Numbered from the stretch's first letter, positions 8,800 through 19,180 are shown. The stretch: 64,000 nucleotides of DNA from Allobosea lathyri (GCF_900108245.1 NZ_FNUY01000006.1:124001-188000), one strand, 5' to 3'. Notes: a model not told the origin generated them from the letters alone. A program made the numbers and translations.

Positions 8800-10191
8800 G
8801 TGAGCAATCGTATGTGGGGTGGACGTTTCGCCACGGGTCCCGACGCCATCATGGAAGAGATCAACGCCTCCATCGATTTCGACAAGCGCCTGTGGCGCCA
8901 GGACATCCGGGGTTCGCTCGCCCATGCGGCGATGCTGGGCGAGACCGGTATCCTGACGAAGGACGATGTCGCCACGATCAGCGCGGGACTCAAGGGCGTC
9001 GAGAGCGAGATCGAGGCCGGCAGCTTCACGTTCTCGCGTGCGCTCGAGGATGTTCACATGAACATCGAGAGCAACCTCAAGGACAAGATCGGGCTCGCGG
9101 CCGGCCGCCTGCACACCGCGCGCTCGCGCAACGACCAGGTCGCGACCGACATGCGGCTCTGGGTCCGCGACACGCTCGACGATATCGACCTGCAGATGGC
9201 CGACCTCCAGCTCGCGCTGGCCGAAAAGGCCGATCTCCATGCCGGGGCCGTGATGCCGGGCTTCACCCATCTGCAATCGGCGCAGCCGGTCACCTTCGGG
9301 CACCATCTCTTGGCCTATGTCGAGATGCTCGGCCGTGATCGGGGCCGCGTCCGCGATGCGCGCGAGCGGCTGAACGAATGCCCGCTGGGCGCAGCCGCGC
9401 TTGCCGGCACCTCGTTCCCGATCGACCGCGAGATGACGGCGCATGCGCTGGGCTTCGACCGGCCGACCGCCAATTCGCTCGATTCGGTCTCGGATCGCGA
9501 TTTCGTGCTGGAGACGCTGGCGGCGGCTTCGATCTGCGCGATGCATCTGTCGCGTCTGGCCGAGGAGATCGTGCTCTGGGCGACGCCGCAATTCGGCTTC
9601 GTGCGCCTGTCGGACAAGTTCTCGACGGGGTCCTCGATCATGCCGCAGAAGCGCAATCCCGATGCCGCCGAGCTGGTGCGCGGCAAGGCGGGGCGCGTTT
9701 TCGGGGCGCTGCAGGCCATGCTGACGATGATGAAAGGCCTGCCGCTGACCTATTCCAAGGACATGCAGGAGGACAAGGAAGGCACGTTCGACGCGCTCCA
9801 GACCCTCTCGCTCTGCCTGGCTGCGATGGCGGGCATGGTGCGCGACATGGAGCCCGACCTGAAGGTGATGAAGAAGGCGGCGGGTATGGGCTATGCCACC
9901 GCCACGGACCTCGCCGACTGGCTGGTGCGCGTGCTGAAGATGCCGTTCCGGGACGCTCACCATGTCACCGGCCGCCTCGTCGGCATTGCCTCGGAGAAGA
10001 AGATCGGGCTGGAGAAGCTGACACTGGCCGAAATGCAGGCCGTCGAGCCCGCCATCACCGAGGCCGTCTTTGCCGTGCTCGGTGTCGAGCAGTCGGTGAA
10101 GAGCCGCGTCAGCTACGGTGGCACCGCGCCCGCCAATGTGCGACGGCAGGCCCGGCGCTGGCTGAAGCAACTCGCCAAGGAGCAGCGCTGA
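8800..10191 (+). CDS. argH: Argininosuccinate lyase
   Basis: A 463-residue member of the fumarase/aspartase superfamily that splits argininosuccinate into arginine and fumarate, the last arginine step. The signature [12 protein letters not shown] and the [15 protein letters not shown] loop are intact. I take the GTG at 8800 (GTGAGCAATCGTATGTGGGG), preceded by AGGAAAG; this matches the usual SNRMWGGRF start. An in-frame ATG at 8770 overlaps the tlpA start. Downstream lie lptM and lysA, a gene order common in proteobacteria. Confidence 0.97.
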   Translation: MSNRMWGGRFATGPDAIMEEINASIDFDKRLWRQDIRGSLAHAAMLGETGILTKDDVATISAGLKGVESEIEAGSFTFSRALEDVHMNIESNLKDKIGLAAGRLHTARSRNDQVATDMRLWVRDTLDDIDLQMADLQLALAEKADLHAGAVMPGFTHLQSAQPVTFGHHLLAYVEMLGRDRGRVRDARERLNECPLGAAALAGTSFPIDREMTAHALGFDRPTANSLDSVSDRDFVLETLAAASICAMHLSRLAEEIVLWATPQFGFVRLSDKFSTGSSIMPQKRNPDAAELVRGKAGRVFGALQAMLTMMKGLPLTYSKDMQEDKEGTFDALQTLSLCLAAMAGMVRDMEPDLKVMKKAAGMGYATATDLADWLVRVLKMPFRDAHHVTGRLVGIASEKKIGLEKLTLAEMQAVEPAITEAVFAVLGVEQSVKSRVSYGGTAPANVRRQARRWLKQLAKEQR

Positions 10192-10345
10192 CGCTTCCGG
10201 CATGCCCGGGCTTGACCCGGGCTGCTCCCGCAGGAGATTCTTCGGGCTGCGCGATGTGCTGCCCTGAGAATGACGCGCTTTCACTCGCAAGCTGTCGCGC
10301 CTTTCGCTACAGTCTCCGCCACGCTTCGCCCGAGGGTTCCTGTTC

Positions 10346-10606
10346 GTGCTGCATTCCCGTCTGAAACTTGGCCGCGCCGTGCTGGTCGCTGGCCTGCTGG
10401 CACTCGCGCTCGGCGCCTGCGGCCGCAAGGGGCCGCTCGAAGCGCCGCCGAACGCCACTAACGCCATCGATCTGCCCGACAGCCAGATCGGCGCGGTCGA
10501 AACCGATTCCGCCTCGCTGGGAACGTCGGTGCTGGCGAAACCGCCGAAGGCGAACCGCGCCATCACGATTCCGGAAAAGCCCTTCGTGCTCGACCCTCTT
10601 CTCTGA
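10346..10606 (+). CDS. lptM: LptM-like (YifL family) small lipoprotein
   Basis: An 86-residue lipoprotein with GTG start. A hydrophobic signal ends in the lipobox LALGAC, and the mature protein begins CGRKGPLEAPP, the hallmark of the YifL/LptM family. In E. coli LptM helps disulfide maturation of the LptD-LptE translocon. Position between argH and lysA is the classic one. The alphaproteobacterial form has a longer, poorly conserved tail. Confidence 0.85.
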   Translation: MLHSRLKLGRAVLVAGLLALALGACGRKGPLEAPPNATNAIDLPDSQIGAVETDSASLGTSVLAKPPKANRAITIPEKPFVLDPLL

Positions 10607-10622
10607 CCGCCGGTTAATTCTG

Positions 10623-10732
10623 AGCCCTCATCCTGAGGAGCCGCAAAGCGGCGTCTCGAAGGATGGTCCAGAGCGCACTGGAGCATCCTTCGAGACGCTA
10701 TTCCTGCCGGAATAGCTCCTCAGGACGAGGGC
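10623..10732. repeat. Palindromic intergenic repeat, family B
   Basis: Copy of the CCCTCATCCTGAGGAGCC ... CCTTCGAGACGC inverted repeat, filling most of the gap between lptM and lysA. Confidence 0.85.
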
Positions 10733-10793
10733 TGGCGATAATCTCCACGGCTTCTTGTCAGCCGTTTCTTGCAAACAGATTTTTAGGTGCAGC

Positions 10794-12083
10794 ATGCATC
10801 ATTTCGCCTATCGCAACGGCTCGCTCTTTGCCGAGGAGGTCGCGCTGAGCCGGATCGCGGCCGAAGTCGGCACGCCGGTTTACGTCTATTCCTCCGCCAC
10901 GATCGAGCGGCATTACCGGCTCTACGAGGCGGCGATGAAATCGGCTGCGCCGGCCGGGAAGGCGCATGTCTTCTACGCCATGAAGGCCAACGGCAATCTC
11001 GGCGTGCTGAAGACGCTGGCGGCGTTGGGCGCCGGGGCCGATACGGTCTCCGAGGGCGAGATCCGCAAGGCGCTGGCTGCAGGTTTTCCGCCGGAGAAAA
11101 TCGTCTTCTCAGGTGTCGGCAAGAGCGAGAGCGAACTGCGTTTCGCGATCCAAGCCGGCATCTACCAGGTCAATATCGAGACCGAACGGGAACTCGACCT
11201 GCTCTCGCGCATCGGCGCCGAGCTCGGCAAGCGCCAGGAAGCCGTGTTCCGGGTCAATCCTGATATCGGCGCCGGCGGCCATGCCAAGATCACGACGGGT
11301 TCGTCGGAGAACAAGTTCGGCGTGTCCTTCGAGGAGGTCGGGCGGCTTTATGCCCGCGCCGCCAACATGTCGGGCGTAAGGATCATGGGGCTTGCGCTCC
11401 ATATCGGCAGCCAGATCCGCGAGACGGCGTCCTTCGAGGCGGCCTATACCAAGATGGTCGCGCTGGTCGGTTCGCTGCGGGGCGAAGGCCATCGCGTCGA
11501 CCGGCTCGATCTCGGCGGCGGTCTGGGCATTCCCTACGAAATGCCCAAGGATTTCGACCATGGGCCCGAACTGATCGACGCCTATGCCGCGATGGTCGGC
11601 CGTGTCACCAGGGGGCTCGATGTCGAGCTCGGCTTCGAGCCGGGCCGGATGATCGTCGGCAATGCCGGCGTCCTGCTGACGCGGGTGCTGCATCTCAATC
11701 CGCGCCCGACCAAGCAGTTCCTCGTCGTCGATGCCGCGATGAACGATCTGGTGCGGCCGGCCATGTACGAGGCCTATCACGAGATCTGGCCGGTGACCGA
11801 GGCCGACGCGGATGCCGCGACCGTCGCTTATGACGTGGTCGGGCCGATCTGCGAATCGGGCGACACCTTCACCAGCGGGCGCGTGCTGCCCACGTTGAAG
11901 CCAGATGACCTGATCGCCTTCATGACGGCGGGCGCCTATGGCGCCAGCATGTCCTCGACCTATAATCAGCGCCTGCTCGTGGCAGAGGTGCTGGTGAAGG
12001 GGGCGGAATATGCCGTGACGCGGCCGCGCCAGAGCTATGAAGAGCTTCTCGGCACGGATCGTGCACCGCCCTGGCTGGCCTGA
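10794..12083 (+). CDS. lysA: Diaminopimelate decarboxylase
   Basis: A 429-residue PLP enzyme of fold type III that decarboxylates meso-diaminopimelate to L-lysine. The PLP lysine is K64 in FYAMKANGN; the glycine loop GGGLGIPY, the EPGRMIVGNAG segment and the CESGDTF cysteine of the second subunit site are present. The ATG at 10794 follows TTTTAGGTGCAGC; an upstream in-frame start at 10755 has no such site. It closes the argH-lptM-lysA series, although a repeat separates it from lptM. Confidence 0.97.
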   Translation: MHHFAYRNGSLFAEEVALSRIAAEVGTPVYVYSSATIERHYRLYEAAMKSAAPAGKAHVFYAMKANGNLGVLKTLAALGAGADTVSEGEIRKALAAGFPPEKIVFSGVGKSESELRFAIQAGIYQVNIETERELDLLSRIGAELGKRQEAVFRVNPDIGAGGHAKITTGSSENKFGVSFEEVGRLYARAANMSGVRIMGLALHIGSQIRETASFEAAYTKMVALVGSLRGEGHRVDRLDLGGGLGIPYEMPKDFDHGPELIDAYAAMVGRVTRGLDVELGFEPGRMIVGNAGVLLTRVLHLNPRPTKQFLVVDAAMNDLVRPAMYEAYHEIWPVTEADADAATVAYDVVGPICESGDTFTSGRVLPTLKPDDLIAFMTAGAYGASMSSTYNQRLLVAEVLVKGAEYAVTRPRQSYEELLGTDRAPPWLA

Positions 12084-12226
12084 GCACGCTTCACGATAAG
12101 CGGAGCGGGCTGTGGGAGGCCCGCCTTCGCTCTGGCCTTGCCACATTCCCGTGCTAGCCTCTGTCGGACGGGCGATGCACAGGTGGCACTTGTCCAAGCG
12201 GCGTGGGGGCGGCTCGGAGCGACGGC

Positions 12227-14932
12227 ATGAATGAGGCGCAGCGCCGCAAGGCGCCAGATCCGATCGACGGCATCCGGCAACGGCTTGCTCGCCTTGCATT
12301 GGCTTCACGCGTCTCGCTGGGCTGGGAGCGCCTCTGGCCGCGGCTGTGGCTGCCGCTCGGCATTGTCCTGAGCTTTCTCGCGATTTCATGGTTCGGCCTG
12401 TGGACGCATCTGCCCTGGCAAGGGCGGGCGCTGGGCGTCGTGCTGTTCCTCGGCGCGCTCGCCGCCAGCGTCTGGCATATCGCCCGGATGCAGCTGCCGA
12501 CGCATCGCGATGCGCTGACGCGGCTCGACCAGTCGTTGCAGGGCGGCCACCGGCCGGCCTCGGCGCTGGAGGACAGTCTCGCCGTCGGTTCGGGCGATCC
12601 GGTGTCGCAGGCTTTGTGGAAACTCCATGTCGAGCGCCAGAGCCGGCAGGTCGCCGGGCTCTCGGTCGCCGCGCCGCAACCGCGCATGGCCGGGCGGGAC
12701 CGCCGCGCCTTGCGCGCCGTGCCGCTGCTGGCGGCTGTCACGGCCCTTTTCGTCGCAGGTCACGAGGCGATGCCGCGCCTGCGCGCCGCCTTCGACTGGC
12801 GCGGTCCGTCCCTGCCGGCGCCGGCCGTCCGGGTCGATGCCTGGATCGACCCGCCCGGCTATACGCGCCTGCCGCCGATATTGGTCGATTTCGGCAGGCT
12901 GGCGAGCCCGCATATCAGCGTGCCCGAGAAATCGACCGTCGTCGTTCGCATCGCCGGCAAGACCAATATGGATGTCGCGACAACCGGGCGGCTCGATGTG
13001 CTGCCGCCGGCCGAGGCCAAGGACGGCAAGTTAGACGGCAAGACGGAGGCCAAACCGGCCTCGGCAGGCGATGTGCCGGCCGTGCTGGAGAAGCGCTTCA
13101 CGCTTGCCGGAAACGGCACGCTCAGGCTCACCGGCAGCGGCGCGCCGCATGCGACGCTGAGCATCACCGCCATTGCCGACCAGCCGCCGCAGGTCAGCTT
13201 CAGCGAGCCGCCCAAGCCGATCACGGGCGCCCAGTCGGGCGGGCTCGGGCTCGCCTATACCGCCAAGGATGATTACGGAATCGCCTCCGTCGAGGTGAAT
13301 GTCGCGCGCTCCGGCCCGCCATCTACCGGCCGCTCGCTGGTCGAACCGCCCAAGCAGAGCCTCAGCGTACCGTCTTCACCTTCGGGCGATGAGGAGATCA
13401 GGAGCACCGTCGATTTCTCGGCGCATCCCTGGGCCGGCGCCAAGGTCAGGATGACGCTGGTCGCGCGTGACGAGGCCGGCCAGGAGGGCCGCAGCGAGCC
13501 GGTCGAGGTCACGCTGCCGCAGCGCACTTTCGTCAAGCCGCTGGCCAAGGCCCTGGTCGAGCAGCGTCGCAAGCTGGTCATGGATGTCGACGACCGCCGC
13601 AAGGTCCAGCTCGCGATGGATGCGCTGCTGATCGAGCCCGACATGTTCATGAAGGAGACCGGCGTCTATCTGGGCATGCGCATGCTCTCGGAGCGTTTGC
13701 GCCGTTCGACCAGCGACGACCAGCTGCGTGAGGTGTCCGAGCTGATGTGGGCGATGGCGCTCCAGCTCGAGGATGGCGACCTGTCCGATGCGGAACGTGC
13801 GCTCAGGGCAGCGCAGGAGAACCTCCAGCAGGCGCTCGAGCGCGGGGCCTCGGAGGAGGAGATCAAGAAGCTCACCGAGGATATGCGCCGCGCGCTCGAC
13901 CAGTTCATGCGCCAGCTTGCCGAGCAGATGCAGCGCCAGCAGCAGAATGGCGACCAGAATCAGGCGCAGCTGCCGGAGAATTTCCGCACCGTGACGCCGC
14001 GCGACCTGCAGAACATGCTCAACCGCATCGAGGAGCTCTCGAAGCGCGGCGACATGGCCGAGGCGCAGCGGCTGATGGAACAGCTCAACCAGATGCTCAA
14101 CAATCTCCAGATGGCGCGTCCGGGCCAGCAGGACCCGCGCCAGCGCGAGATGAACCAGGCGCTGGGCGATCTCGACAGGATGACGCGCGATCAGCAGCAA
14201 CTGCGCGACGAGACCTTCCAGCAGGAGCAGCAGCGCCAGAACCGGACGCAGCAGGGCCGCAGGCCCGGCCAGCAGCAGGCACGTCCCGGCCAGCGGCAGC
14301 AGGGCCAGCAAGGGCAGCGCGGCCAGCAGCCGGGGCAGCAGCCCGGCGAGCAGGGCGAGGGTGAGGATGGCGAGCAGGGCGAAGGCCAGCAGGGGCAAGG
14401 ACAGCAGGGGCAAGGACAGCAGGGCCTGTCGGAGCGCCAGCAGGCCTTGCGCGAGCGGTTGCAGGAGCTGCAGCGGCGCATGCGCGGCATGGGCGCACCG
14501 CAGCAGGGCGAACTCGGCGAGGCCGAGGATGCGATGAAGGATGCCGAAGGCCAGCTCGGACAGGGGCAGGGCGAAGGCGCGCTCGATGCGCAGGGCCGGG
14601 CGCTCGATGCGCTGCGGCGCGGGGGCCAGAGCATGGCCCAGCAGATGCAGGGTCAGCCCGGCGAGGGCGACGGCACGGAGGGCGCCTTCGGCGAGCCCGA
14701 TGGCCAGCCATCGGGCCGTCCTTCGGCGCAACAGCGTGGCCGCGAGGATCCGCTCGGGCGGCCGCAGCGTCAGCGCGACTGGGCTGATGGCCGCGTGCGC
14801 GTTCCCGGCGCCGATGAAAGCGCGACGCAGCGGGCGCGGCGCATTCTCGAAGAGCTGCGCCGCAGGCTGGGCGATCCGACCCGGCCGACGGAGGAACTCG
14901 ACTATCTCGAGCGGCTGCTCAGGCGGAACTGA
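12227..14932 (+). CDS. TIGR02302 (DUF4175) family membrane protein
   Basis: A 901-residue protein of a family confined to alphaproteobacteria. Two N-terminal membrane segments lie near residues 38-58 and 64-85, with a third near residues 165-183, then a large periplasmic part opening with WIDPPGYTRLPP, then a long coiled-coil, glutamine-rich region. Residues about 640-735 are low complexity (QQGQ and GEQGEGE runs), with a short tandem DNA repeat near 14391-14424. The family's function is not established. The ATG at 12227 has GGAG eight bases upstream; GTG 12203 is less likely. Confidence 0.9.
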   Translation: MNEAQRRKAPDPIDGIRQRLARLALASRVSLGWERLWPRLWLPLGIVLSFLAISWFGLWTHLPWQGRALGVVLFLGALAASVWHIARMQLPTHRDALTRLDQSLQGGHRPASALEDSLAVGSGDPVSQALWKLHVERQSRQVAGLSVAAPQPRMAGRDRRALRAVPLLAAVTALFVAGHEAMPRLRAAFDWRGPSLPAPAVRVDAWIDPPGYTRLPPILVDFGRLASPHISVPEKSTVVVRIAGKTNMDVATTGRLDVLPPAEAKDGKLDGKTEAKPASAGDVPAVLEKRFTLAGNGTLRLTGSGAPHATLSITAIADQPPQVSFSEPPKPITGAQSGGLGLAYTAKDDYGIASVEVNVARSGPPSTGRSLVEPPKQSLSVPSSPSGDEEIRSTVDFSAHPWAGAKVRMTLVARDEAGQEGRSEPVEVTLPQRTFVKPLAKALVEQRRKLVMDVDDRRKVQLAMDALLIEPDMFMKETGVYLGMRMLSERLRRSTSDDQLREVSELMWAMALQLEDGDLSDAERALRAAQENLQQALERGASEEEIKKLTEDMRRALDQFMRQLAEQMQRQQQNGDQNQAQLPENFRTVTPRDLQNMLNRIEELSKRGDMAEAQRLMEQLNQMLNNLQMARPGQQDPRQREMNQALGDLDRMTRDQQQLRDETFQQEQQRQNRTQQGRRPGQQQARPGQRQQGQQGQRGQQPGQQPGEQGEGEDGEQGEGQQGQGQQGQGQQGLSERQQALRERLQELQRRMRGMGAPQQGELGEAEDAMKDAEGQLGQGQGEGALDAQGRALDALRRGGQSMAQQMQGQPGEGDGTEGAFGEPDGQPSGRPSAQQRGREDPLGRPQRQRDWADGRVRVPGADESATQRARRILEELRRRLGDPTRPTEELDYLERLLRRN

Positions 14933-14971
14933 GCAGCGGCGTCATTGGTCTGACGGTGACTGGCAGCAACC

Positions 14972-15087
14972 GCGCCGTCATCCCGGACAAGCGGCGATAG
15001 CCGCGCCGATCCGGGATCCATCGGAGGGCGTTGCACTCTACGATGGATCCCGGCTCTCCGCTGCGCTGCGGCCGGGATGACGGCGCG
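14972..15087. repeat. Palindromic intergenic repeat, family A
   Basis: Inverted repeat of the type GCCGTCATCCCGGAC ... GGGATCCAT ... ATGGATCCCGG ... GCCGGGATGACGGC. Ten copies of this family occur in the window. This one lies between the convergent TIGR02302 and exporter genes. Confidence 0.88.
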
Positions 15088-15103
15088 TTTATCGAAATTC
15101 GGC

Positions 15104-15967
15104 TCAGGAGGATTTGCCCAGCTTCGGCATGCTCGCGACCAGCGCGCCAACTACGATCAGCAGGCAGGAGGCGGCGAGCAGCCAGCTTGCCGGGGCGTAG
15201 CCGGCGATGACCAGCACCAGCGTCGACAGGACCGGCGCGGCGTAGGAGGCGACGCCGAGCAACGCGACATCGCCGCGCTTCATGCCGATGTCCCAGACGA
15301 CGAAGGCCAGCCCGATCGAGCCGAGACCCAGGCCCAGCACCCCGCCCCATTCGATCGGGGTCAGCGACCAGAGCGTCGTCTCGAAGGCGACATGACAGGC
15401 GAAGGCCAGCACGGCGCAGCCGAGCATGGTGACGCTGAGGCTTTCCGAGGGCACATGGGAAAAGCGGCGCGAGGCCACCGAGTAACTCGCCCAGACGAAG
15501 GCGCCCAGCGCCGCCAGCACATGGCCGAGCGCGAGGCCGCCACCGGAACCGATGCCTCCCGAGATCAGCATAGCGGTGGCGGCAAGGCCGATCAGGGCGC
15601 CGATCAGATGGCGCGGCTTCAGCCCGCCGCCCGGCAGTAGCGCCGCGAACAGCACGATCAGCAGCGGCCAGAGATAGTGGATCAGGTTGGCCTCGGCCGG
15701 CGGGGCGGTCTTCACGGCGGCATAATAGAGAGCGGTGTCGCCGAACGGGCCGTAGAGGCCGAGCGCGAAAGAGGCGGGCGTCGGCATCACCCGGCGCAAT
15801 TCGCCGCGCGCGGCAGTGATCGCGAGGATCAGCAGGCCGCCGATGACGAAGGTCATGCCGACGAGCTGGAAAGGCGGCACGCGGCCCGACATGGCGGTGA
15901 ACAGCGCCAGCGTCGACCAGAGCAGGATCGCGCAGAAGCCGATGAGCGTAGCGGTGCGAGAGGTCAT
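15104..15967 (-). CDS. DMT-superfamily exporter (YddG-like)
   Basis: A 287-residue integral membrane protein with about ten hydrophobic helices and two EamA repeats. The first helix region (GFCAILLWSTLALFTAMSG) and the AEANLIHYLWPLLIVL segment resemble YddG, an exporter of aromatic amino acids. Substrate assignment is by similarity only. Starts at ATG 15967 and is convergent with the TIGR02302 gene. Confidence 0.82.
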   Translation of the reverse strand: MTSRTATLIGFCAILLWSTLALFTAMSGRVPPFQLVGMTFVIGGLLILAITAARGELRRVMPTPASFALGLYGPFGDTALYYAAVKTAPPAEANLIHYLWPLLIVLFAALLPGGGLKPRHLIGALIGLAATAMLISGGIGSGGGLALGHVLAALGAFVWASYSVASRRFSHVPSESLSVTMLGCAVLAFACHVAFETTLWSLTPIEWGGVLGLGLGSIGLAFVVWDIGMKRGDVALLGVASYAAPVLSTLVLVIAGYAPASWLLAASCLLIVVGALVASMPKLGKSS

Positions 15968-16062
15968 GGCAGGCCGGCAATCGCAAGGAGGGCGTCGCTC
16001 AAGCCGATATCAGAGCGCCGGCCTTCTGCCCATGCTTGCCCGCGCGGATGCAGCGCGTCTCT

Positions 16063-17043
16063 TCAGCGCCGGTTGGCCAGGGCGTCGGGATTGACGACGT
16101 TGGTCGGGTGGCCTTCGGCATAAGCGACGATCTGGTCGAAGATGTCCCTGAACTGGAGCTCGTATTCGTCCCTCGTGACGTAGCCGATATGGGGCGTGCA
16201 CAGCACATTGGGCAGGTTGAGCAGGGGATGAGCCGGGTCGCGCAGCGGCTCCTCCTCGTAGACATCGATCGCGGCCCGGCCGGGTCGACCCGCCCGAAGG
16301 GCCGTCACGAGCGCTCCGGGCTCGATCAGGCCGGCGCGGCTCGTATTGACCAGCAGCGCGGTCGGTTTCATCGCAGCGAGATCGGCGGCCGTGACGATAC
16401 CGCGCGTCGCCTCCACCAGCCGCATATGCAGCGAGAGAACGTCGCAGCGTGCGAAGAACGCGGACTTGCTGTCTGCGATCGCGTAGCCGTCCTGCTTCGC
16501 CTTTTCCAGCGAGGCGGGGCGAGCCCAGACCACGATCTCCATGCCGAAGGCGCGGGCATAGTCGGCGACGGCCTTGCCGATCCGGCCATAGCCGAAAATG
16601 CCGAGCGTCTTGCCCCGCACCGTTTCGCCAATTCCGAACTGCCATTGCCCGGCCTTCAGCGAGGCGACCTGCTGCGGAATCTGCCGGAATGCGGCGAGGA
16701 TGAGGCCGAAGGTCAATTCGGAGGTCGCATAGGAGGGCGTGTCCGCATGCAGGCTCGACGAGACGAGGACGCCGCGCTGCGTGCAGGCGTCGATGTCGAT
16801 ATGCGGGTAGACGCTGCGCTGGCTGATCAGGCGGAGCTTCGGCAGGCGCTCGATCAGGGAGCGGCGGATCTTAGTGCGCTCCCGGATCAGCACGAGCACT
16901 TCGGTCTCGGCAAGCCGCTCCATGAGCGCGTCATCGTCCTGGACGTGGTCGGTCCAGATGGAGGGGGCGTAGCGTGCGATCGTCTCGAAACAGGGCAGCG
17001 TGCGCAGCGTGTCGAAATAGTCGTCGAGGATCGTGATCTTCAT
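16063..17043 (-). CDS. D-2-hydroxyacid dehydrogenase family protein
   Basis: A 326-residue NAD(P)-dependent dehydrogenase. The Rossmann motif is [20 protein letters not shown]; the catalytic Arg ([13 protein letters not shown]), Glu (DVYEEEP) and His (CTPHIGY) are all present. The substrate cannot be told from sequence; glyoxylate/hydroxypyruvate or phosphoglycerate-like acids are typical. Its ATG overlaps the stop of the upstream 93-codon gene by four bases (ATGA), so the two are translationally coupled. Confidence 0.9.
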   Translation of the reverse strand: MKITILDDYFDTLRTLPCFETIARYAPSIWTDHVQDDDALMERLAETEVLVLIRERTKIRRSLIERLPKLRLISQRSVYPHIDIDACTQRGVLVSSSLHADTPSYATSELTFGLILAAFRQIPQQVASLKAGQWQFGIGETVRGKTLGIFGYGRIGKAVADYARAFGMEIVVWARPASLEKAKQDGYAIADSKSAFFARCDVLSLHMRLVEATRGIVTAADLAAMKPTALLVNTSRAGLIEPGALVTALRAGRPGRAAIDVYEEEPLRDPAHPLLNLPNVLCTPHIGYVTRDEYELQFRDIFDQIVAYAEGHPTNVVNPDALANRR

Positions 17044-17321
17044 TGCAGCGCCGTGGCTCCGTTCGCTGGTTCAGGCTGTGGGGCACCGGGCAACCGCTTG
17101 CCGTATTCGGCGAGAAACGCATGGCCCCGCTCGGTCAGGGCGATGAGGACATCCCCCTCCTTCGATTGCCGCGCGATCAGGCCGAGATCGATGGCGTCTT
17201 CCCATACCGTGAGGCGCGGGCAGGATGTCCGCCAGGCGTCCATCACCTCGCCATAGCTGCGGGGCTCGCGCTCGAGCCATGCCAGAAACTCTGCGATCAA
17301 CGGGGCAAGGCTATCGGCCAT
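17040..17321 (-). CDS. Small conserved protein, possible winged-helix fold
   Basis: A 93-residue acidic protein with the pattern [27 protein letters not shown] then [11 protein letters not shown] and a short [12 protein letters not shown] strand, which looks like a helix-turn-helix plus wing. It is not a family I can name. The ribosome site GGGAGGCGGAG stands directly before the ATG at 17321. It is the first gene of a pair with the dehydrogenase. A regulatory or accessory role is inference. Confidence 0.65.
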   Translation of the reverse strand: MADSLAPLIAEFLAWLEREPRSYGEVMDAWRTSCPRLTVWEDAIDLGLIARQSKEGDVLIALTERGHAFLAEYGKRLPGAPQPEPANGATALQ

Positions 17322-17511
17322 CTCCGCCTCCCTGGAGAGGGCGAGATTGCGACGTGTCTGCCCTCCTGTCGAGGGCCGAGAGACGCGTCTCAGCCCCGAG
17401 CGGAGGTCATTGCGCCGCAGGCGGGAGCCGAATCATTCGCGGTCGCACCCTTTCGTGGACGCCGCCCATGGCTTATTGCCGCGGGACATCCTTCAAAGGT
17501 CTCGCATACGC

Positions 17512-19134
17512 ATGATACGGCTCGAAAACATCAGCAAGCAGAACGGCCAGCAGATCGTCTTCATCGAAGCGTCCGCCGCACTGCAGAAGGGCGAGAAGGT
17601 CGGTCTCGTCGGTCCCAATGGTGCCGGCAAGACGACGCTCTTCCGGATGATCACCGGGCAGGAGCAGCCCGATGAGGGGCAGGTCGGCGTCGATCGCGGC
17701 GTCACCATCGGCTATTTCAGCCAGGATGTCGGCGACATGGCGGGCGTCAGCGCGGTTTCGGCGGTCATGGATGGCGCCGGGCCGGTCAGCACCGTCGCGG
17801 CCGAACTGCGCGAGCTGGAGGCGGCGATGGCCGATCCCGACCGCGCCGATGACATGGACGAGATCATCACCCGCTATGGCGAGGTGCAGGGCCGGTTCGA
17901 GGAGCTCGACGGCTATGCGCTCGATGGCCGGGCGCGTGAGGTTCTGGCGGGACTCGGTTTCAGCCAGGAGATGATGGACGGCGATGTCGGCGCCCTGTCG
18001 GGCGGCTGGAAGATGCGCGTCGCGCTTGCCCGCATCCTGCTGATGCGTCCCGATGCGATGCTGCTGGACGAACCGAGCAACCATCTCGACCTGGAAAGCC
18101 TGATCTGGCTGGAAGAGTTCCTCAAGGGCTATGACGGCGCATTGCTGATGACCTCGCATGATCGCGAGTTCATGAACCGCATCGTCAACAAGGTCGTCGA
18201 GATCGATGGCGGTTCGCTGACTGCCTATTCCGGCAATTACGAGTTCTATCAGGAGCAGCGCGCGCTTGCCGAGAAGCAGCAGCAGGCCCAGTTCGAGCGC
18301 CAGCAGGCGATGCTCGCCAAGGAGATCAACTTCATCGAGCGCTTCAAGGCGCGGGCGTCGCATGCGGCGCAGGTGCAGAGTCGGGTGAAGAAGCTCGACA
18401 AGATCGACCGGGTCGAGCCGCCCAAGCGCCGCCAGACCGTGTCGTTCGAATTCCAGCCGGCGCCGCGCTCGGGCGAGGATGTGGTCACGCTCAAGAACGT
18501 CCACAAAGCCTATGGCAGCCGCAGCATCTATGAGGGGCTCGATTTCCAGGTGCGCCGCAAGGAGCGCTGGTGCGTGATGGGCATCAATGGCGCCGGCAAA
18601 TCGACGCTGCTGAAGCTGGTGACGGGCGCGACGGTGCCCGATACCGGGACGGTCGCGCTCGGCGGCACCATCAAGATGGGCTATTTCGCCCAGCACGCCA
18701 TGGAGGTGCTGGATGGCGACCGCACCGTATTCCAGTCGCTGGAGGATTCGTTCCCGCAGGCCGGGCAGGGTTCGCTGCGCTCGCTCGCCGGCTGCTTCGG
18801 CTTTTCAGGCGACGATGTCGAGAAGCGTTGCCGCGTTCTGTCGGGCGGCGAGAAGGCGCGGCTGGTGATGGCGAAGATGCTCTACGACCCGCCGAATTTT
18901 CTGGTGCTCGACGAGCCGACCAACCATCTGGACATCGCCACTAAGGAAATGCTGATCACCGCGCTCTCGCAATATGAGGGCACCATGCTGTTCGTCAGCC
19001 ATGACCGCCACTTCCTCGCCGCCCTGTCCAACCGGCTGCTGGAGCTGACGCCCGAGGGCATTCACGCCTATGGCGGCGGCTATACCGAATATGTCGCGCG
19101 CACCGGCCAGGAGGCGCCGGGCCTGCGCAGCTGA
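17512..19134 (+). CDS. ABC-F family ATPase
   Basis: A 540-residue soluble protein with two ABC domains and no membrane segment. Walker A motifs are GPNGAGKTT (about residue 34) and GINGAGKST (about residue 360); signatures are LSGGWKMRVALAR and LSGGEKARLVMAK; both DEPSNHLD / DEPTNHLD Walker B boxes are present. The charged linker between domains is typical of ABC-F translation factors that act on ribosomes. The ATG at 17512 begins the conserved MIRLENISKQ; the frame is open from 17347 but that part is not conserved. Confidence 0.93.
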   Translation: MIRLENISKQNGQQIVFIEASAALQKGEKVGLVGPNGAGKTTLFRMITGQEQPDEGQVGVDRGVTIGYFSQDVGDMAGVSAVSAVMDGAGPVSTVAAELRELEAAMADPDRADDMDEIITRYGEVQGRFEELDGYALDGRAREVLAGLGFSQEMMDGDVGALSGGWKMRVALARILLMRPDAMLLDEPSNHLDLESLIWLEEFLKGYDGALLMTSHDREFMNRIVNKVVEIDGGSLTAYSGNYEFYQEQRALAEKQQQAQFERQQAMLAKEINFIERFKARASHAAQVQSRVKKLDKIDRVEPPKRRQTVSFEFQPAPRSGEDVVTLKNVHKAYGSRSIYEGLDFQVRRKERWCVMGINGAGKSTLLKLVTGATVPDTGTVALGGTIKMGYFAQHAMEVLDGDRTVFQSLEDSFPQAGQGSLRSLAGCFGFSGDDVEKRCRVLSGGEKARLVMAKMLYDPPNFLVLDEPTNHLDIATKEMLITALSQYEGTMLFVSHDRHFLAALSNRLLELTPEGIHAYGGGYTEYVARTGQEAPGLRS

Positions 19135-19145
19135 TGACAGGACGA

Positions 19146-19170
19146 CTGCCGGCGGGGTTTCCGCCGGCAG
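19146..19170. terminator. Hairpin between convergent genes
   Basis: Perfect inverted repeat CTGCCGGCGG, loop GGTTT, CCGCCGGCAG, lying between the stops of the ABC-F gene and phaB. There is no strong T run on either strand, so termination is inferred from strength and position. Confidence 0.5.
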
Positions 19171-19180
19171 ACCGTTCGGT

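Noticed and set aside
13376..14731. Long minus-strand frame opposite the TIGR02302 gene
   Set aside because: A leucine-rich shadow of the glutamine/glutamate-rich coding strand; no start site or domain.
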